Source: Pagrus major
Taxonomy: Eukaryota; Chordata; Actinopteri; Spariformes; Sparidae
DNA length: 64,000 nt
Assembly (NCBI RefSeq): GCF_040436345.1
Contig: NC_133230.1
Coordinates: 4,671,297-4,735,296 of the forward strand
Direction: 5' to 3'
The notes beneath the pieces were generated by a model. That model was given only the letters and a program-made list of their open reading frames with translations, was not told where the DNA came from and ran no database searches. Of this stretch, positions 44,518-56,339 are shown one piece after another (positions within the stretch are counted from its first letter, which is position 1; every line of letters starts with the position of its first letter). A program made the translations under genes and the position numbers.

Positions 44518-47500
44518 ATTGTGTCATACATCAATTATGCAAATTAGGTGATGACGTCATTTAGCGACTTTAAAGACAGCCAATAGCTACTCTCCTTACT
44601 GAGGAGTTGGTAACACTGGGAGTATATACACCACCACATATGAGTGGACAATATGTACATAGAAATGTAGGCAATCTTGTTGGCTTTCAGCTGGTGGTCT
44701 TATTTCAGATGTAGGACTTACACTTTTGGCCCTCCAGCAACTCCCCCATAAGCCACAATGTTAATTTCGAGCCTAAATTTCTGGAGGAGAGCAGACGGTA
44801 CCAGTTTTGTCTCTCAGGCTAGCGCCCTCATTTTTCACTCTACAGAAATAAAAAAGAAATGAATGCGATCATCTACTTGTCCTCTCACTCAAAATGTTAA
44901 CAGCAGTAGCACTAGCGGCAGTTTTTCTGCCTTCTCTTAGTGGAGATTTTTCAGTTTTCTCCACGTCTCTCTCAATGACACAGCAATTTCCAGCCTGACC
45001 CAGGAAGTCCACTGGTTGCACGTACGTTGCGGAGCGGCTTCACTACAGTTAAGCTCTGCGCTCCCTCGTCCGTCAACCTTCACCAGCTGCTTTTTCAGTG
45101 CAGCACGACTGCTGTCTCTTTTTTGTGAGTGTTTTAATCTGAAAATTAACCGGATGTCATGTTGTTGTTTCCATGTCTGACTTCTTGTCTGCTCTGTGCT
45201 GAATTCAGCTCAATTGTTGCGCCGTGCTCCGGCATCCGGCAGAAATAGAAGCCTTACGGATCTGCTCCGGAAGGGTCCGGACTGCCGGAGCTGCAACGGA
45301 GTCAGTGGAAGTACTTCTTCCGGACTTCTTCTTCCTCCGCATTTTTAGCGTGTTATACCCGCTAATTTTGGCAGAAAAGTGGTATCAGTCACACAAGCAA
45401 AATATAAATTAAGTACAGAAGTATCCGTGTTTTAGGTTTCAGCTGAAAAAAGATCTCAGGCTACATCCTCACGGCACCGCCTCTTGTTTGCTTGATGGCC
45501 GACAAGCCCACACACACAGCAGAAACGTGTTTAGCTAGCTCTTTCAAACTCTCAAAACTCACTCTACAAGCAGAATATATCAAACAGAGAAACACCTGGT
45601 CTACCTGCCCTACTGATATTAAGAATAACTAAACCGCTCTATGCTTTTAAATCAGCATTAAAACTTCGTAATTTAAATTTATGGACGAGCTGCCTTAAGT
45701 ACATACCTCTCACAGTCGAGCTCAGCACGGACTGACGAGAGACCGGCGGGAAATTACACAGTACGTCCACTAACGATCAGTAGAGGGCGCCATTACACAA
45801 CTGGTTACAGCGTCTTTGTAAGTGTATTTTTAAATGAGTCACAAATGTACTTTTAAAAAATATACTAAATTGCAAATAGTCATTTAGTGTGCTTACTTAA
45901 AGTAAAAAGTAAAAAGTGTACTTTAATGTTCCTTCATTTTAAACTGCACTTCAGCACACTTGTTTTCGTGTCCTTTGTAATAAATATTTTGTATGCTTTC
46001 TTAAAGTGTATTCTACAATCACTTCATTTTAAATGTTTAAGTTTACTTAAAAACAGTGCACTTAATTAGTTGCAAGGTCAGCTGAAGGAGGCAGGTTTCC
46101 ATTAGTTAGTGGGTGGGTTTGTTAAATATGTTATCGTTGGGCCTATATTTCAAGGGTTAAACACACATGTCCTCTGGTTTTTTCCTCTCCAAGTCCACCT
46201 GGCTTACTGTTACCTCCAGGATTTGTTCATTCTCCTCCAGCTCCTCGTTTGCCAAGCCTGGTCGCTGCCAATCATCAAGTATTTTTATCACATTGATGCA
46301 ACACATTCACTAAAAACCTGTGTTGTTTCTTTTTTGTGGTAGGACACACGCAAAAAAAATGTCTATATGGCTTACTTATTACCTATACTTTTTTTTTTTT
46401 ATCAGACAACTTTAGCACAGTTTAAAAGAAAAGCAGGTGACAGGTGTGCCATAACAGCATAATTACAGGTTACTCTAATTATTGCCTCAGTAAAAACCAG
46501 CCTGAGTCATTCTTTAATGTACTTTATAAAACAGCAGAACATAGAAAATAGATGAAATTTAAGTAGTGAGAATACTACCAATTACTTGATAACAGATGTT
46601 GTAATTGATGTTCTCGACAACAGAGACCAGCTGGCTCTTAAAACGAGACAATGACACAACATAACACTTCATATTATTTATGCTGAACTGTTGTTTTACA
46701 CTCACAACAGTAAAAAACTGCACTTTTGTGTGTGTGTGTGTGTTTCTTCAGGGTTCAGCGGGATGCTGTGGTGTCAGCCTGGTGACTGATGATCCTGCTG
46801 AGGCAAGGCACCAACACATTACAGCTCCCGTCCGCTTGCCAGGAACTTGGGATGATGGGAAATGGTGCAGTGCCGCTGTGTGTCGTTCCCGTGACATTGA
46901 GAGCTGTAAGTAAGTCTGTAAAGCCTGCTTTGCTTACGTTACGCAGCATTTCAGAGGGAAAATGTTTAATAACAGCACCCTCGAAACTCAGACAATTCAC
47001 CAATCACAAAGATCTTGTGGAAAATATTCCTTTTTCTCAGTCACAGATGTAATACTCCTTATTCCACCTTCACTTTTTAAGGCTTCCTTTAAAAATGTAT
47101 ATTTCTTGTTAGCTGTATTTTGCAGGTGTTTGTACATCACTGCTGATGTGGTAAGAGCCCTGGAATTGGATTTGGGTCATTATGACTAAATGTTAATTGA
47201 TTTAATTAATCAGATTCAATTTTACAATCAAGGGCTTTTAAAACACACAGATGATTAACACAACTGTGTAACTAACCGACTGAATTTGTCTGTTTTTGTC
47301 TCTTTAAAATGTATTTTCTATGACAGAAAGGCTAAAATGAGGCTGCTGTTGATATCTTTTAGGATCATGTTGTGCAAATGAACATCTCTGCATATTTTCT
47401 ATGTTTGCACCTTGATTGAATCTGTAAATACTCATTCGCTGATCGGTCTAACATGAGGTAACACCCAGGTAAATAATTGAGAGCCACAGCTGAGACACAA

Positions 47501-47540
47501 CACTGCAACAAGGTCAACAACAAAAACACAAGATGTGAAC
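44518..47540. other. intergenic, no supported gene
   Basis: A GC-richer part (45000-45330), an AT-rich part with repeated 'aagtgtactttaa'-like words (45820-46060), a poly-T near 46390 and a (GT)n near 46728-46742. None of the open frames resembles a known protein. Confidence 0.4.
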
Positions 47541-47544
47541 TGAT

Positions 47545-48628
47545 TTGCAGGTCAGTTATATGTTTATTCAGCTTGTTGCCGGCTGTTACAGGTACATGAC
47601 CGAGCGTAATGGTGCAGACTTTGTATTAGTTTCACGGATGTAAAAGCACCATTGACATCTAACACCAGCAGACAAACAACAAGGAGCTCCTGCAGTTATC
47701 TTTCAGCGGCGTCGTTTAGCTTTGAATGAACTCACAGAACGGAAAAACAAAAATCTAACGCAGCTGGCCGTGAGACACACTGCATGAATATTAGGAGAAA
47801 CCAGTAACAATTAGTCTTCCACAGCATTTACATGTCCAGAAGGTGATGCAAGAAAAGACAGTTTTTGTTAGAAATTAGAAATTTAAACAACCGGCCGAAT
47901 AGGAACTCACTCTGATTATCAAACCAACCCAAACGTGTAGAATTATAGATGTAAATGCAGAGGAAGAATAACTAAAACGGACAAAAATGAGACTTTAATA
48001 TAGTGAAATTAAACGTTTAAGGTTACTGGTTCACTGACTACTACAGAACCAGGGGTGCAGGACAATGCATAATCGATTGGTAGAGTTCCCGGTCAATTAT
48101 CCTGCAGGTTTTCTTGCATCAGTTTAACCACAGCTAAAGTCCAAGCAGCGAGGCATAAAAGGGATTTTCTTTGTCCTCCTTCACAAACAATTGGTCAAAT
48201 GTTTGCACAACGAGGCTTCGGGAGAGTCGAATAGTAACTCTGCTGCTTGGACCTTAAACACGTGAGATGGAAAGGAACTCAGCCAAAGCAATATTGCTGT
48301 CCGATATATAGCTACGTAACTAATGCAGTGCAGCCACTCTGCATTTTTACAATTTGCCATCTTCGTGATGTGTGGTGTCATATCGTGTGTAGAAGAAGGG
48401 GGACTTCTGGTGGACCTCTTGTTTAGCACAAGGGCGCATCTGTCTTGAGAACGATGAGCTTTGGTTTGGAGTAAATGACAATGTATTTTTGGGGCTGGGG
48501 AATATGACAGAGGGGAGGGGATGTAAAAGAAATGAGGGAGGGAGGGAGAGGAGTGATGATCAGGTCAGAGGAGATCAGAAAGGGGATGAAGTATTCAGGT
48601 TTTATGCCAGGCTGGTGGCATTTAGGTT
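47545..48628 (-). other. ina: 3' UTR of the intermediate filament gene (predicted)
   Basis: No coding continuation was found below the stop. A minus-strand AATAAA lies at 47562-47567 and would give a 3' UTR of about 1.1 kb. I looked here for an alternative tail exon and saw none with the acidic Glu/Lys composition of type IV tails. Confidence 0.35.
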
Positions 48629-50788
48629 TTAGTTTAGGCCGGGAAGGGAAGGGTAAGCCAGTCGGATCTCTTCCCCCTCCAGAAGTTTCCTGAAAGAAGG
48701 AGGAACAGATTATCTTTACTGTGCATTCGTTTGCTTATTTTTGCAATAAAAGTGTGAAAAACATCATTTATGTAGTTCAAGGGAGATTAAAAAACATGTT
48801 GCACCAGAGGAAGTCATAAAATCACAAGTGTTTGCGAGGTTTTTCGATAAATAATCAACAGTAATGTGGATAAAAATGACTTAAGTCGTTAAAGTCAAGT
48901 GTTAGAACGTGTAAAACAGTCTGGAGAGTTCAGAAAATCACAACACTTTATTGTAATACAGCCTTTAAAACCAGGAAAAGACTAATAACTAAAATCTAAG
49001 ACGGTGTATAGTCTCATATAACAATGACATATTTCCCAGCCCGGAGACCCGCAGACAAAGATCTCACCTGTACGCAGCTATTTCAATGTCAAGGGCCATC
49101 TTCACATTGAGAAGGTCTTGGTACTCTCTCAGGTAGCGCGCCATCTCCTGCTTGGCGTCGGTGATGTCCTGCTCCAGCTCGCTTATCCTTATCTATGAAC
49201 GGAGATAAAACACAGCCATTCATTATCAAATATCAAGAAGATCAACATGGAGGACTTACACAACTTTATAATAGATAGTTTGGGTTGTTTTTGCTTGAAG
49301 AGATTTGCTTTGAAATAATTGGAAATGATTGGAAAGTGGTCAGTTAAATGGAAATTCGTTGTCTTATTTTCTTTCTTTCTCTCTCGGTTTATTCAGACAG
49401 TAACCTTGCAGATTTTCACCTCTGCTGTGAGCCTGTCTTCATTTCCTGCTGAGTACTACAGATGGGGAGGGTGTAGCTGCTGCAGAGAATACATTTACAT
49501 TTACATCTTTAAAAGAAGCATGGCTTCCTCCTGCTATTTTTAATTCTTCATTATTCCATCTTATCTCTGTGTCTAACCACGATGACCTTTACACACCATC
49601 TTTTTATCTGTCCTGTCGCTGTTCCCTGTGCGCCTGTTGAACAGAAAGGCTCTTAAAAACCTAAAGAAGAAGTTTCTGATCTGAAAGCAGAATACTTAGA
49701 TCAAATGGGCAAATAACCGTGCCAGGCTCCACATATTAGATCCCTTATAGGGTGGATGGATCCAAATATCCTTCATTCACCTGGTACTTTGCCACATCTT
49801 TGGCCTGCGTCTCCTCCAGATCCTCCAGCTGCTTATTTAAGGAGTCGATGACGTTCCGGAGAGCTTCGATCTCAGAGGAACGGGACTGAAGCAGCCTCCG
49901 GTACTCCATGGTCTCCTCCCGGATGGCGTGCACGGCCTCGTTGTTTTTGCTCGCCATCTCCGCCACGCTTGCGAACTTGCTCTTGTACCAGTCCTCGGCG
50001 GCCTGCATGTTCTTGTTGGCCAGCCGCTCGTACTGGGCCCGGATGTCTCGCAGGGCGGTGGAGAGGTCGGGCCGGGACACCTCCACATCCACGCTGATGT
50101 TAGCCACCTGCAGCTGGGCCTGCAGCTCTGTCTGCTCCTCTGCAAAGACTTTCTTCAGGAACACCATCTCATCGCACAGAGACACCACGCTGGCCTCGAT
50201 GTCACAGTTGGAGAGCACGGCCCTGCTGGCCTCCTCCTTGGCCCTCTGCAGGGTCTCCTCAGCATCCATTCGCCTCCTCATCTCCTCCTCATACCGCTCT
50301 TTCATCTGCTCGTACACATCACGCAGGTAGTCTCTCTCTGCCTCCATCCGCATCTTCTCCCCGTTCTCCGAGTCTATCATGGCCCTCAGACTCCGCGCCT
50401 GGCCCTCGTAGAGCGTCTGCAGACGGGATGGGTCGTTCTGCCGCCTCCTCAGCGCCTCCAGCTCGGCCAGCAGGGCCCGGTTCTGCAGCTCCAGGTGCCT
50501 CACCTTCTCGATGTAGGTGGCGAAGCGGTCGTTAAGACCCACCAGCTGTTCCCTCTCCTGGGAGCGCAGACCTAGCAGCTCTGTGTTGATGGAGCTGGCC
50601 TGAGCCAGGTCCATCCGCTCTGACCCATCGGGCAGGGAAGAGGAGGCCAGCCTCAGGATCCTCTTCCCGGACGGAGGAGCTCGAGGAGAAGAGAAGAGCG
50701 AGGGAGACATGGAGGATTTGATGGAGGGCTGGGAGCCTCTGTAGCTGTCCCAAGGACGGCGGTAGGAGATGTAGGAATCGTAGCTCAT
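48629..50788 (-). CDS. ina: type IV intermediate filament protein, alpha-internexin/gefiltin-like, nearly tail-less
   Basis: Builds 10-nm filaments, expected in neurons. Exons on the minus strand: 50788-49781 (336 codons), 49192-49068 (125 nt) and 48689-48629; total 397 aa. Head residues 1-80 are Ser/Arg/Tyr-rich ([18 protein letters not shown]). The rod runs from the helix-initiation motif [16 protein letters not shown] (85-100) to the termination motif [24 protein letters not shown] (362-385). Intron positions, including the 125-nt exon ending in AAYR, match NEFL/INA, i.e. type IV rather than type III genes. KPDLS-like [17 protein letters not shown] and [14 protein letters not shown] favour internexin/gefiltin. 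After IRL the protein ends with AYPSLPGLN and a stop, whereas internexins carry a tail of about 100 residues or more. It could be a separate type IV paralogue. Family call is firm; the symbol is a best guess. Confidence 0.82.
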
Positions 50789-50921
50789 GATGAATTTTTT
50801 GTTGTGGATTTTTTTTGTTTGTTTAAGAAAAAGGATGGATGTTTAAAGTTTCAGAAGGTTTTTTTATGTCCCCCTTGTTCTGCACACCATCGGTGAGGAT
50901 GAGCGAGCGTTTTGCACTGCA

Positions 50922-50960
50922 CCAGCTCAGTGATGCTGCAGATCCACGGCTTTTATAGAG
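50922..50960 (-). promoter_or_regulatory. ina: TATA box of the intermediate filament gene
   Basis: CTATAAAA on the minus strand (50951-50958) lies about 165 bases upstream of the start codon, which fits a transcription start near 50922-50927. Confidence 0.65.
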
Positions 50961-52590
50961 CGAGGCTGGCCCCCCCTCCCTCCGCCACGGAGGAACATCA
51001 GTGCTGTCAGCATCCTCCAGGCCAATAGCAGACTGCTGCAGTGAGGAGAGAGCGCGTTGGTTTTCAGACTCACTCTCAGCCGAGGCAGGCAGAGCGTGAT
51101 GTGGTAGAGCAGGTTTATTTTTAATCTACCTTCAAATAACATCTCAATTAATTACTCTCATCGCTCTATGCATCTCCGAAGACATATTTTATTCTCCTTT
51201 ACCGAAGGCTCAGATGCATCTCTTAATCAACGACAACATCCACGTCAGTAAAGTGAAAACACCGGGTCAGACCTGAAAATGACTTGAAACAAAGTCTTTT
51301 CCACAACCCAGTTAGAGCGAAGTGAGCAGGGCATGTGCTCTAAAAGCCAGGCACTTAAAGGGTTTAATGCCACAGAAGACAACAAATTAATTTGCTTGGT
51401 GCTTAAATAGATTGATGTGTTTGCAGCCTGTCCACTGCTGTAACTGAATAATGAATGATGAGAATAATCATACATTAGCCCACAAACACAGATGACAAAA
51501 GCCTTTCCTGATAATTACACAGAAGCCTGGTGCCTTTAGGTTAAGACTTTATGCTTTAAGAAGTAATATTTTCTTGTTGTATTGCTCTGAATTTCATTTA
51601 CTAGACAAATACCCTTTCGTGTTGCCCTACATGCAGCTGTCGTATCCTCAGACGTATTTATTCGATCTATTTAGATTGCAAATTGATGAGTCACAGTGTG
51701 TGTGGGAGACACCACAGAAGAAGAAAGTGCTATGTGTCTGCTGACACAAGAGAAACACTCCTGCTGTTTAACATCCCGAGATGAGTCAGAGGGTACCTGT
51801 AAATCACCCTCAGTGTTTGTTGTAAAGGAGGCATCGAGCTGGTGTTGTGATACAGGAAGAGATTCAGATTTCTGATCAAGGACACGGATTCAGTGACGGA
51901 TGCTTTCAGACTGGTGACGGCTGTAGGACAGTGTCAGGATCACTTTGTGACCTCTGACACGCATTTGTCCCTGCAGATAAATCAAAAATAAAACAACTTT
52001 AAAGGAAAATAATTAAGATTTTAGAGCATTTATCAGCAGAGTGAAGTTCGTGATCGTGTCAGAAGCTGCTCAAAATTATGTCTGGGAACAAAATCTTACA
52101 TCTTACATCAAAATTACCACCTGATAAATGCAAGAAAGGCTTAAACATTTAGCAAATAAAGTATGGTGCTATAGAGAAGTATTTCCATCATCACTCTTCA
52201 GCTACAAAGGCTAAAAAGTGTTGATTTCAAGCCCAAAAGGCCAGTAAAGAAGCATTATTTTGCCAGTAGGTGACACCATTAAGCCCGGACAGGTCCTCCT
52301 CCACCTTCTGCTCTCAAACTGAAAATCTTTCTCGCTGCCAAACCAAAAGATGAGACGCGAGTGATGTAATCAGCAGGATTACTCCTCACAATTGTAAAAA
52401 TGTGACATTATTGTGTCATCATCTGAAGGCTTTTGTAGAGGGAGATGCTCTCAGTTCTATTTATGACCAGAAGAGGTCAATGACGCTCATTGATTGCTCG
52501 GCATTTAAAGAGACAGTTGACTCGACAGTTTTGTTACACAGGGAGAGGCAGTGAAAGCTGCAAGAAACTCATCTGTCACTGATGTCACTA
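50961..52590. other. intergenic sequence upstream of the filament gene
   Basis: Includes the distal promoter. No second gene recognised. Confidence 0.4.
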
Positions 52591-52795
52591 ACTTATTAAC
52601 GTGCAGCATGCAGGGACTTATGGCTACAAGCTAACTGAGCAGTTTTTCATTTCTGGCATTGAGTTAGAAGGTTTTTCACAAGTTTTGTCCCGGATAGTCG
52701 AGGTTTTGCACATCTGGACAAGTCGAATAGTTTCTAATCAGAGCTGATTTCAAAACACCTTCCCAATCTTGTCTCATATGACAAAGACCAATCTT

Positions 52796-53053
52796 TGCAA
52801 CAATTGCAACAATTAATCACCAACTATTTTGATAATAGATGAATCCGTTTGAGTATTCTTTAAGTGTAAAAAGTCCAGTTTCAGCTTCTTAAATGTGAAT
52901 AGTTTCTTGTTTCTCTCCTTCCTCTCTGACAGTAAACTGAATATCTTTGAGTTGTGGACAAAACAAGACATTTAAGGACGTCATCTCGAAACACAGATCT
53001 GCATTTTTTACAATTTTCTGACAACTAATCGATTGATCGCAATAATTATTGTC
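52796..53053 (-). mobile_element. hAT-like MITE copy (in duplication copy A)
   Basis: Same family as 4912-5278 in opposite orientation: 'ttcagcttcttaaatgtgaatag', 'gagttgtggacaaaacaagac', 'gacaactaatcgattgatc'. Confidence 0.65.
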
Positions 53054-53679
53054 TTTCTGAGTCTGGTGGAGATCTTTACTGCAGGGCATGTTGTCATTGA
53101 AGGTTTTGAACACTAGGTGGCGCATTTGCACCTTGTGTCAGTGTGACTATTGCAGATGTTTGTGAAAGTGTGTGACAAAATGTGGGATCAGGTTAGGATT
53201 GGATACACAAACCCTTACCTAAAAATGTTTTTTTTTCTGAGTTTGTATCCCTAAACTTTCCTAAAAGACTCAGTATTTTATCAGTTCTTAAATCACAAAT
53301 TCACAGGAATCCACAGATCTTATTTTGAAAAGTTTAATGTAGAACTATTTATACAAACTTAAACCAAATACGTCCACCAGTTGTCTTTTTATGCTTAGAA
53401 AGTCTGACTGATTGATGACAGTGCTGCATGTAAACTTGGTGTTAAAAGAAAACTTGCAACTATATTACAGACTTATCAACGTGCAGATATACAGGGACTT
53501 TTTACCACAAAGTAACTGAGCTGTTTTTCATTTCTGGCATTGAGTAGGAAGGTTTTTCACAAGTTGTTTGTCCCAGGTAGTCGAGGTTACATATATCAGG
53601 ACAGATATCAAGACCAATCCATCATAAATCATACAAAATAAATGATTTTCTTGGACCCAGTGTGGTAGATCGTCTTTGT

Positions 53680-53958
53680 TAGAGTTGCAGCAATTAATCG
53701 GCAACAATTTTGATAATTGATTGTTTGGTTTGAGTCATTTTTATGAAAAAAAGTCCAAAATTCTCTGATTCCAGCTTCTTAAATGTGAATAGTTTCTGGT
53801 TTCTGTCTGACAGTAAACTGAATTTATTGAGTTGTGGACAAAACGAGACATTTAAGGACGTCATATCGAAACACAGATCTACATTTTTCACCATTTTATG
53901 ACATTTTCTAGACCGAACAACTAATCAATAATGAAAATAATGGTTAGTTTCAGCTCTG
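53680..53958 (-). mobile_element. hAT-like MITE copy (in duplication copy B)
   Basis: Ends TAGAGTTGCAGCAATTAATCG and AGTTTCAGCTCTG form the family's terminal inverted repeat. The interior matches copy A. Confidence 0.7.
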
Positions 53959-54199
53959 ATCTTGATCAAACAACCCAGTGTTTACTATGTGGGTCTGGTG
54001 GAGATCTTTCCTGCAGGGGATGTTGTCATTGAAGCTTTTGAACACTGGGTGGCACATTTGCACCTCATGTCAGTGCGACTATTGCAGATGTTTTGTGAAA
54101 GTGCTTATTCAGTTATGTGTGACAAAATGAGCTGTGACACCTCCATCATGACGTGAATGATTCACAGCATATTAAATCAGTTTTTGGTCGCATGTAGTC

Positions 54200-55143
54200 G
54201 AAGAAAAATGCAAATTACGTGTTTATTCAGAGGGTCATTTACAGTGAATATATTTCCCAATGATACATAAGGTAAAAATAAGTACATAAAACATTTTCTA
54301 TTGACAGATAAAGACTTTGGAATGTCGGGCTGAATTTTCATTGCTAAAACTGTTCACCCCCTTTAACACATTTACAAGAATATCAGGTGAAAGAAAAAGT
54401 CAAATTCAGCATCTGTGTGTTTGACATTATGACAGGAAACTGAAAGCTCGGAGCTACTTGAAGAGCATGTCGGTGAACTGCATGTCAGATCTGCCTCCTG
54501 CCGCCTTTACATTCAGTTGATATCTGCGAAATACTATATCCACATAAAGTCACGTAAAGAATATAAGACATCCAACATATAAACAAGAGAACAAGAGCTA
54601 AGTGTCAGTACAAAAGTGTATTCCTTTGGTAGAAAACATTTATCTCAGGAAAAAACTAAAGTGTGCTTCGATATAAAGAAGTATATCTTGCATCTTTCAC
54701 GGCCTGTCAAGACTTCTCACATCCAAGTATGGGACTTTTAAACATTCATCTCATATCAGGTGTGCTGCATATTCATTTATGTTGGCATCTCATGAACCCC
54801 AGAGCAGGGGCTGTTTGTTCTGGCAAACTTCTGATTACAGCATGAAGGTGGTCATTCACAGGTCGATCTGTACAGTACTTTGGTTCATTTTTTTGATCAC
54901 CAAGTCATTTAAGAGTGCTGCTGCTGCTGCAGGAAGGGGGAGATATTGCGCGTAATGCGTCCAGGTGTAAACTATGTGCCCATAGAGTTACAAGAGAGAC
55001 TAATGAAGCTGTGACACATCAAACAAAATCAATAAAAAATCTCTCTCCAGACTTGTCTTGTGCATGAAATGGGGGCAAAGATTACTGCCGCACACACTAG
55101 TAATTTACAGTGCAACTCAAACTTCATCCATCTTCCTCTTTTT
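54200..55143 (-). other. nanos1: nanos1 3' UTR (predicted)
   Basis: Non-coding, AT-rich sequence after the stop. A minus-strand AATAAA at 54222-54227 would end a UTR of about 0.9 kb. nanos transcripts are usually controlled through the 3' UTR; no individual site is claimed. Confidence 0.4.
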
Positions 55144-55821
55144 TTAGAAGATTTTCAGCCTTTTCCCCACAGCTCTGCCTCCCTTTGCCACTCTCTGGCT
55201 CGCCTGGTCTTTAGACAGCGGGCAGTACTTGATGGTGTGCGCATTGTCTCCGTTGGCACTGCAGAGGGGGCAGGTGTATGCCCGGAGGATGGGGCACAGG
55301 ACTCTCCCGTCCGCCGTCTTCAGGATGTGGGTGCCGTAAACTTCCTCCGGCGCGCCGTTATTCCGACAGAAGACGCACACCTTCGGCTCGGGTTTGCCTC
55401 TCTGAGTCTGTTTGCGCCTCCTGTCCATGGAGAGCAGGTCGAGCCCGGCGAAGCTTCCCCTGTAGGAGGGTGAATCTCTGTCCACCAGTTGTGACTCGCC
55501 AGCAAGTTGCTCGTACGGCCTGAGAAGCGAGATGCGCTCCTTGAGATCGTAGATGGAGATCGGCGGGGAGCCAGGAGCCGCGCAGCAGCAGTCCAAGTGT
55601 CCGTCGGTGTCCCTGCCGTGCCCAATTACGCAGGAGCAAACCGGGGAGTCATCCTCCAAGCCCAGGGTCGCTTTGAGAGACTCGGTGATAGAGTTGGGGC
55701 TGCAGGACGGGCTCTTATTTTTGGCGACAAGTGTCGACAGGCCGAGGTAGTCGTTCCAGAAATTAAAGGTGTAATCATAAGGAGACCGCGCTTCCAGGTA
55801 CCCGCGCTCTAGAAAATCCAT
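55144..55821 (-). CDS. nanos1: Nanos homolog 1, RNA-binding zinc-finger translational repressor
   Basis: Intronless, 225 aa. Nanos proteins bind mRNA with Pumilio and recruit the CCR4-NOT deadenylase to repress translation in germ-line and neural cells. Residues 19-28 ([10 protein letters not shown]) are the NOT1-interacting motif typical of vertebrate Nanos. Residues 149-200 hold the two CCHC zinc fingers: C149, C152, H165, C176 and C184, C187, H195, C200, all present, in the context CVFCRNN...THILK...[30 protein letters not shown]. The C-terminus [13 protein letters not shown] is the nanos1 type. A Cys-rich stretch (DCCCAAP, 77-83) and acidic middle are variable. Absence of introns and the finger sequence favour nanos1 over nanos2 or nanos3. 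Fish may have two nanos1 copies; which one this is cannot be said. Confidence 0.9.
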   Translation of the reverse strand: MDFLERGYLEARSPYDYTFNFWNDYLGLSTLVAKNKSPSCSPNSITESLKATLGLEDDSPVCSCVIGHGRDTDGHLDCCCAAPGSPPISIYDLKERISLLRPYEQLAGESQLVDRDSPSYRGSFAGLDLLSMDRRRKQTQRGKPEPKVCVFCRNNGAPEEVYGTHILKTADGRVLCPILRAYTCPLCSANGDNAHTIKYCPLSKDQASQRVAKGGRAVGKRLKIF

Positions 55822-56070
55822 CCTGGAGTTTGGAGCTGCAGAGTTTTAATATCCGCAGGAGTGAAAAGGCGTTTCGGATGTCAGCATTGGGTAGTCTGTG
55901 GAGCTGCTCTACTCTCTGCTCTCGCTGGGTCCAGTGTGCATCGCACTCAACATGTAGGCGCTGATAAATTCCCCAGAATAAAACCGGGGGGGCGTGGCCT
56001 GCCTCAACTTGATTATCCGTGTGGAGCCAGAGGAGGGTCCATAGAGCAGAGCAGGAGTCACTGAGCTGGG
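55822..56070 (-). promoter_or_regulatory. nanos1: nanos1 5' UTR and promoter region
   Basis: GC-richer sequence upstream of the nanos1 start codon, including a G/C block near 55985-55995. No clear TATA box. Given as location only. Confidence 0.35.
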
Positions 56071-56339
56071 AAAATCAGTTCCCCTCCCACAATATTATCA
56101 CTGAGAGAGTATCTCTTTGTGTTGCAGCAGAATTATTTATCCTGTCGCTGAGAGGCTAATTTGTTTCCTTCTTCTCATCATTATTTATCAGGCTGTTTGT
56201 GCTCGTGCATTTTTGAATCTAAAGAAGACTTGGAGGGAAATAGGCCAACATGTCTGTTTTGCCTCGCCACCCCTCGTCTTGGGAGCTGGTTAAACCAATA
56301 ACTGTGTTGGTGATATCGACTCTAATTGAATAATCCAGT

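Larger units (their letters stand above)
52591..54130 (+). repeat. tandem segmental duplication, two copies about 880 bp apart
   Basis: Copy A (52591-53182) and copy B (53471-54130) share the order: 'aacgtgcag..acaggga', 'tttttcatttctggcattgag', 'ggtttttcacaag', a MITE in the same orientation, 'gtggagatctttnctgcagg', 'ttttgaacactnggtggc' and 'ttgcagatgtttt'. The MITE lies at the same place in both, so it was present before duplication. Confidence 0.75.

Noticed and set aside
46752-46912. Cys-containing open stretch between an AG and a GTAAG at 46680-46913 on the plus strand, looking like an isolated exon.
   Set aside because: No domain recognised, no compatible neighbouring exons, and a (GT)n lies just upstream. 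Probably chance.
49928-50575. Long plus-strand frame opposite the filament gene (215 codons).
   Set aside because: It is the mirror of a codon-biased, GC-rich rod exon. The rod on the minus strand explains the sequence fully.
55060-55473. Plus-strand frame of 137 codons over nanos1.
   Set aside because: Antisense shadow of the nanos1 zinc-finger coding sequence.
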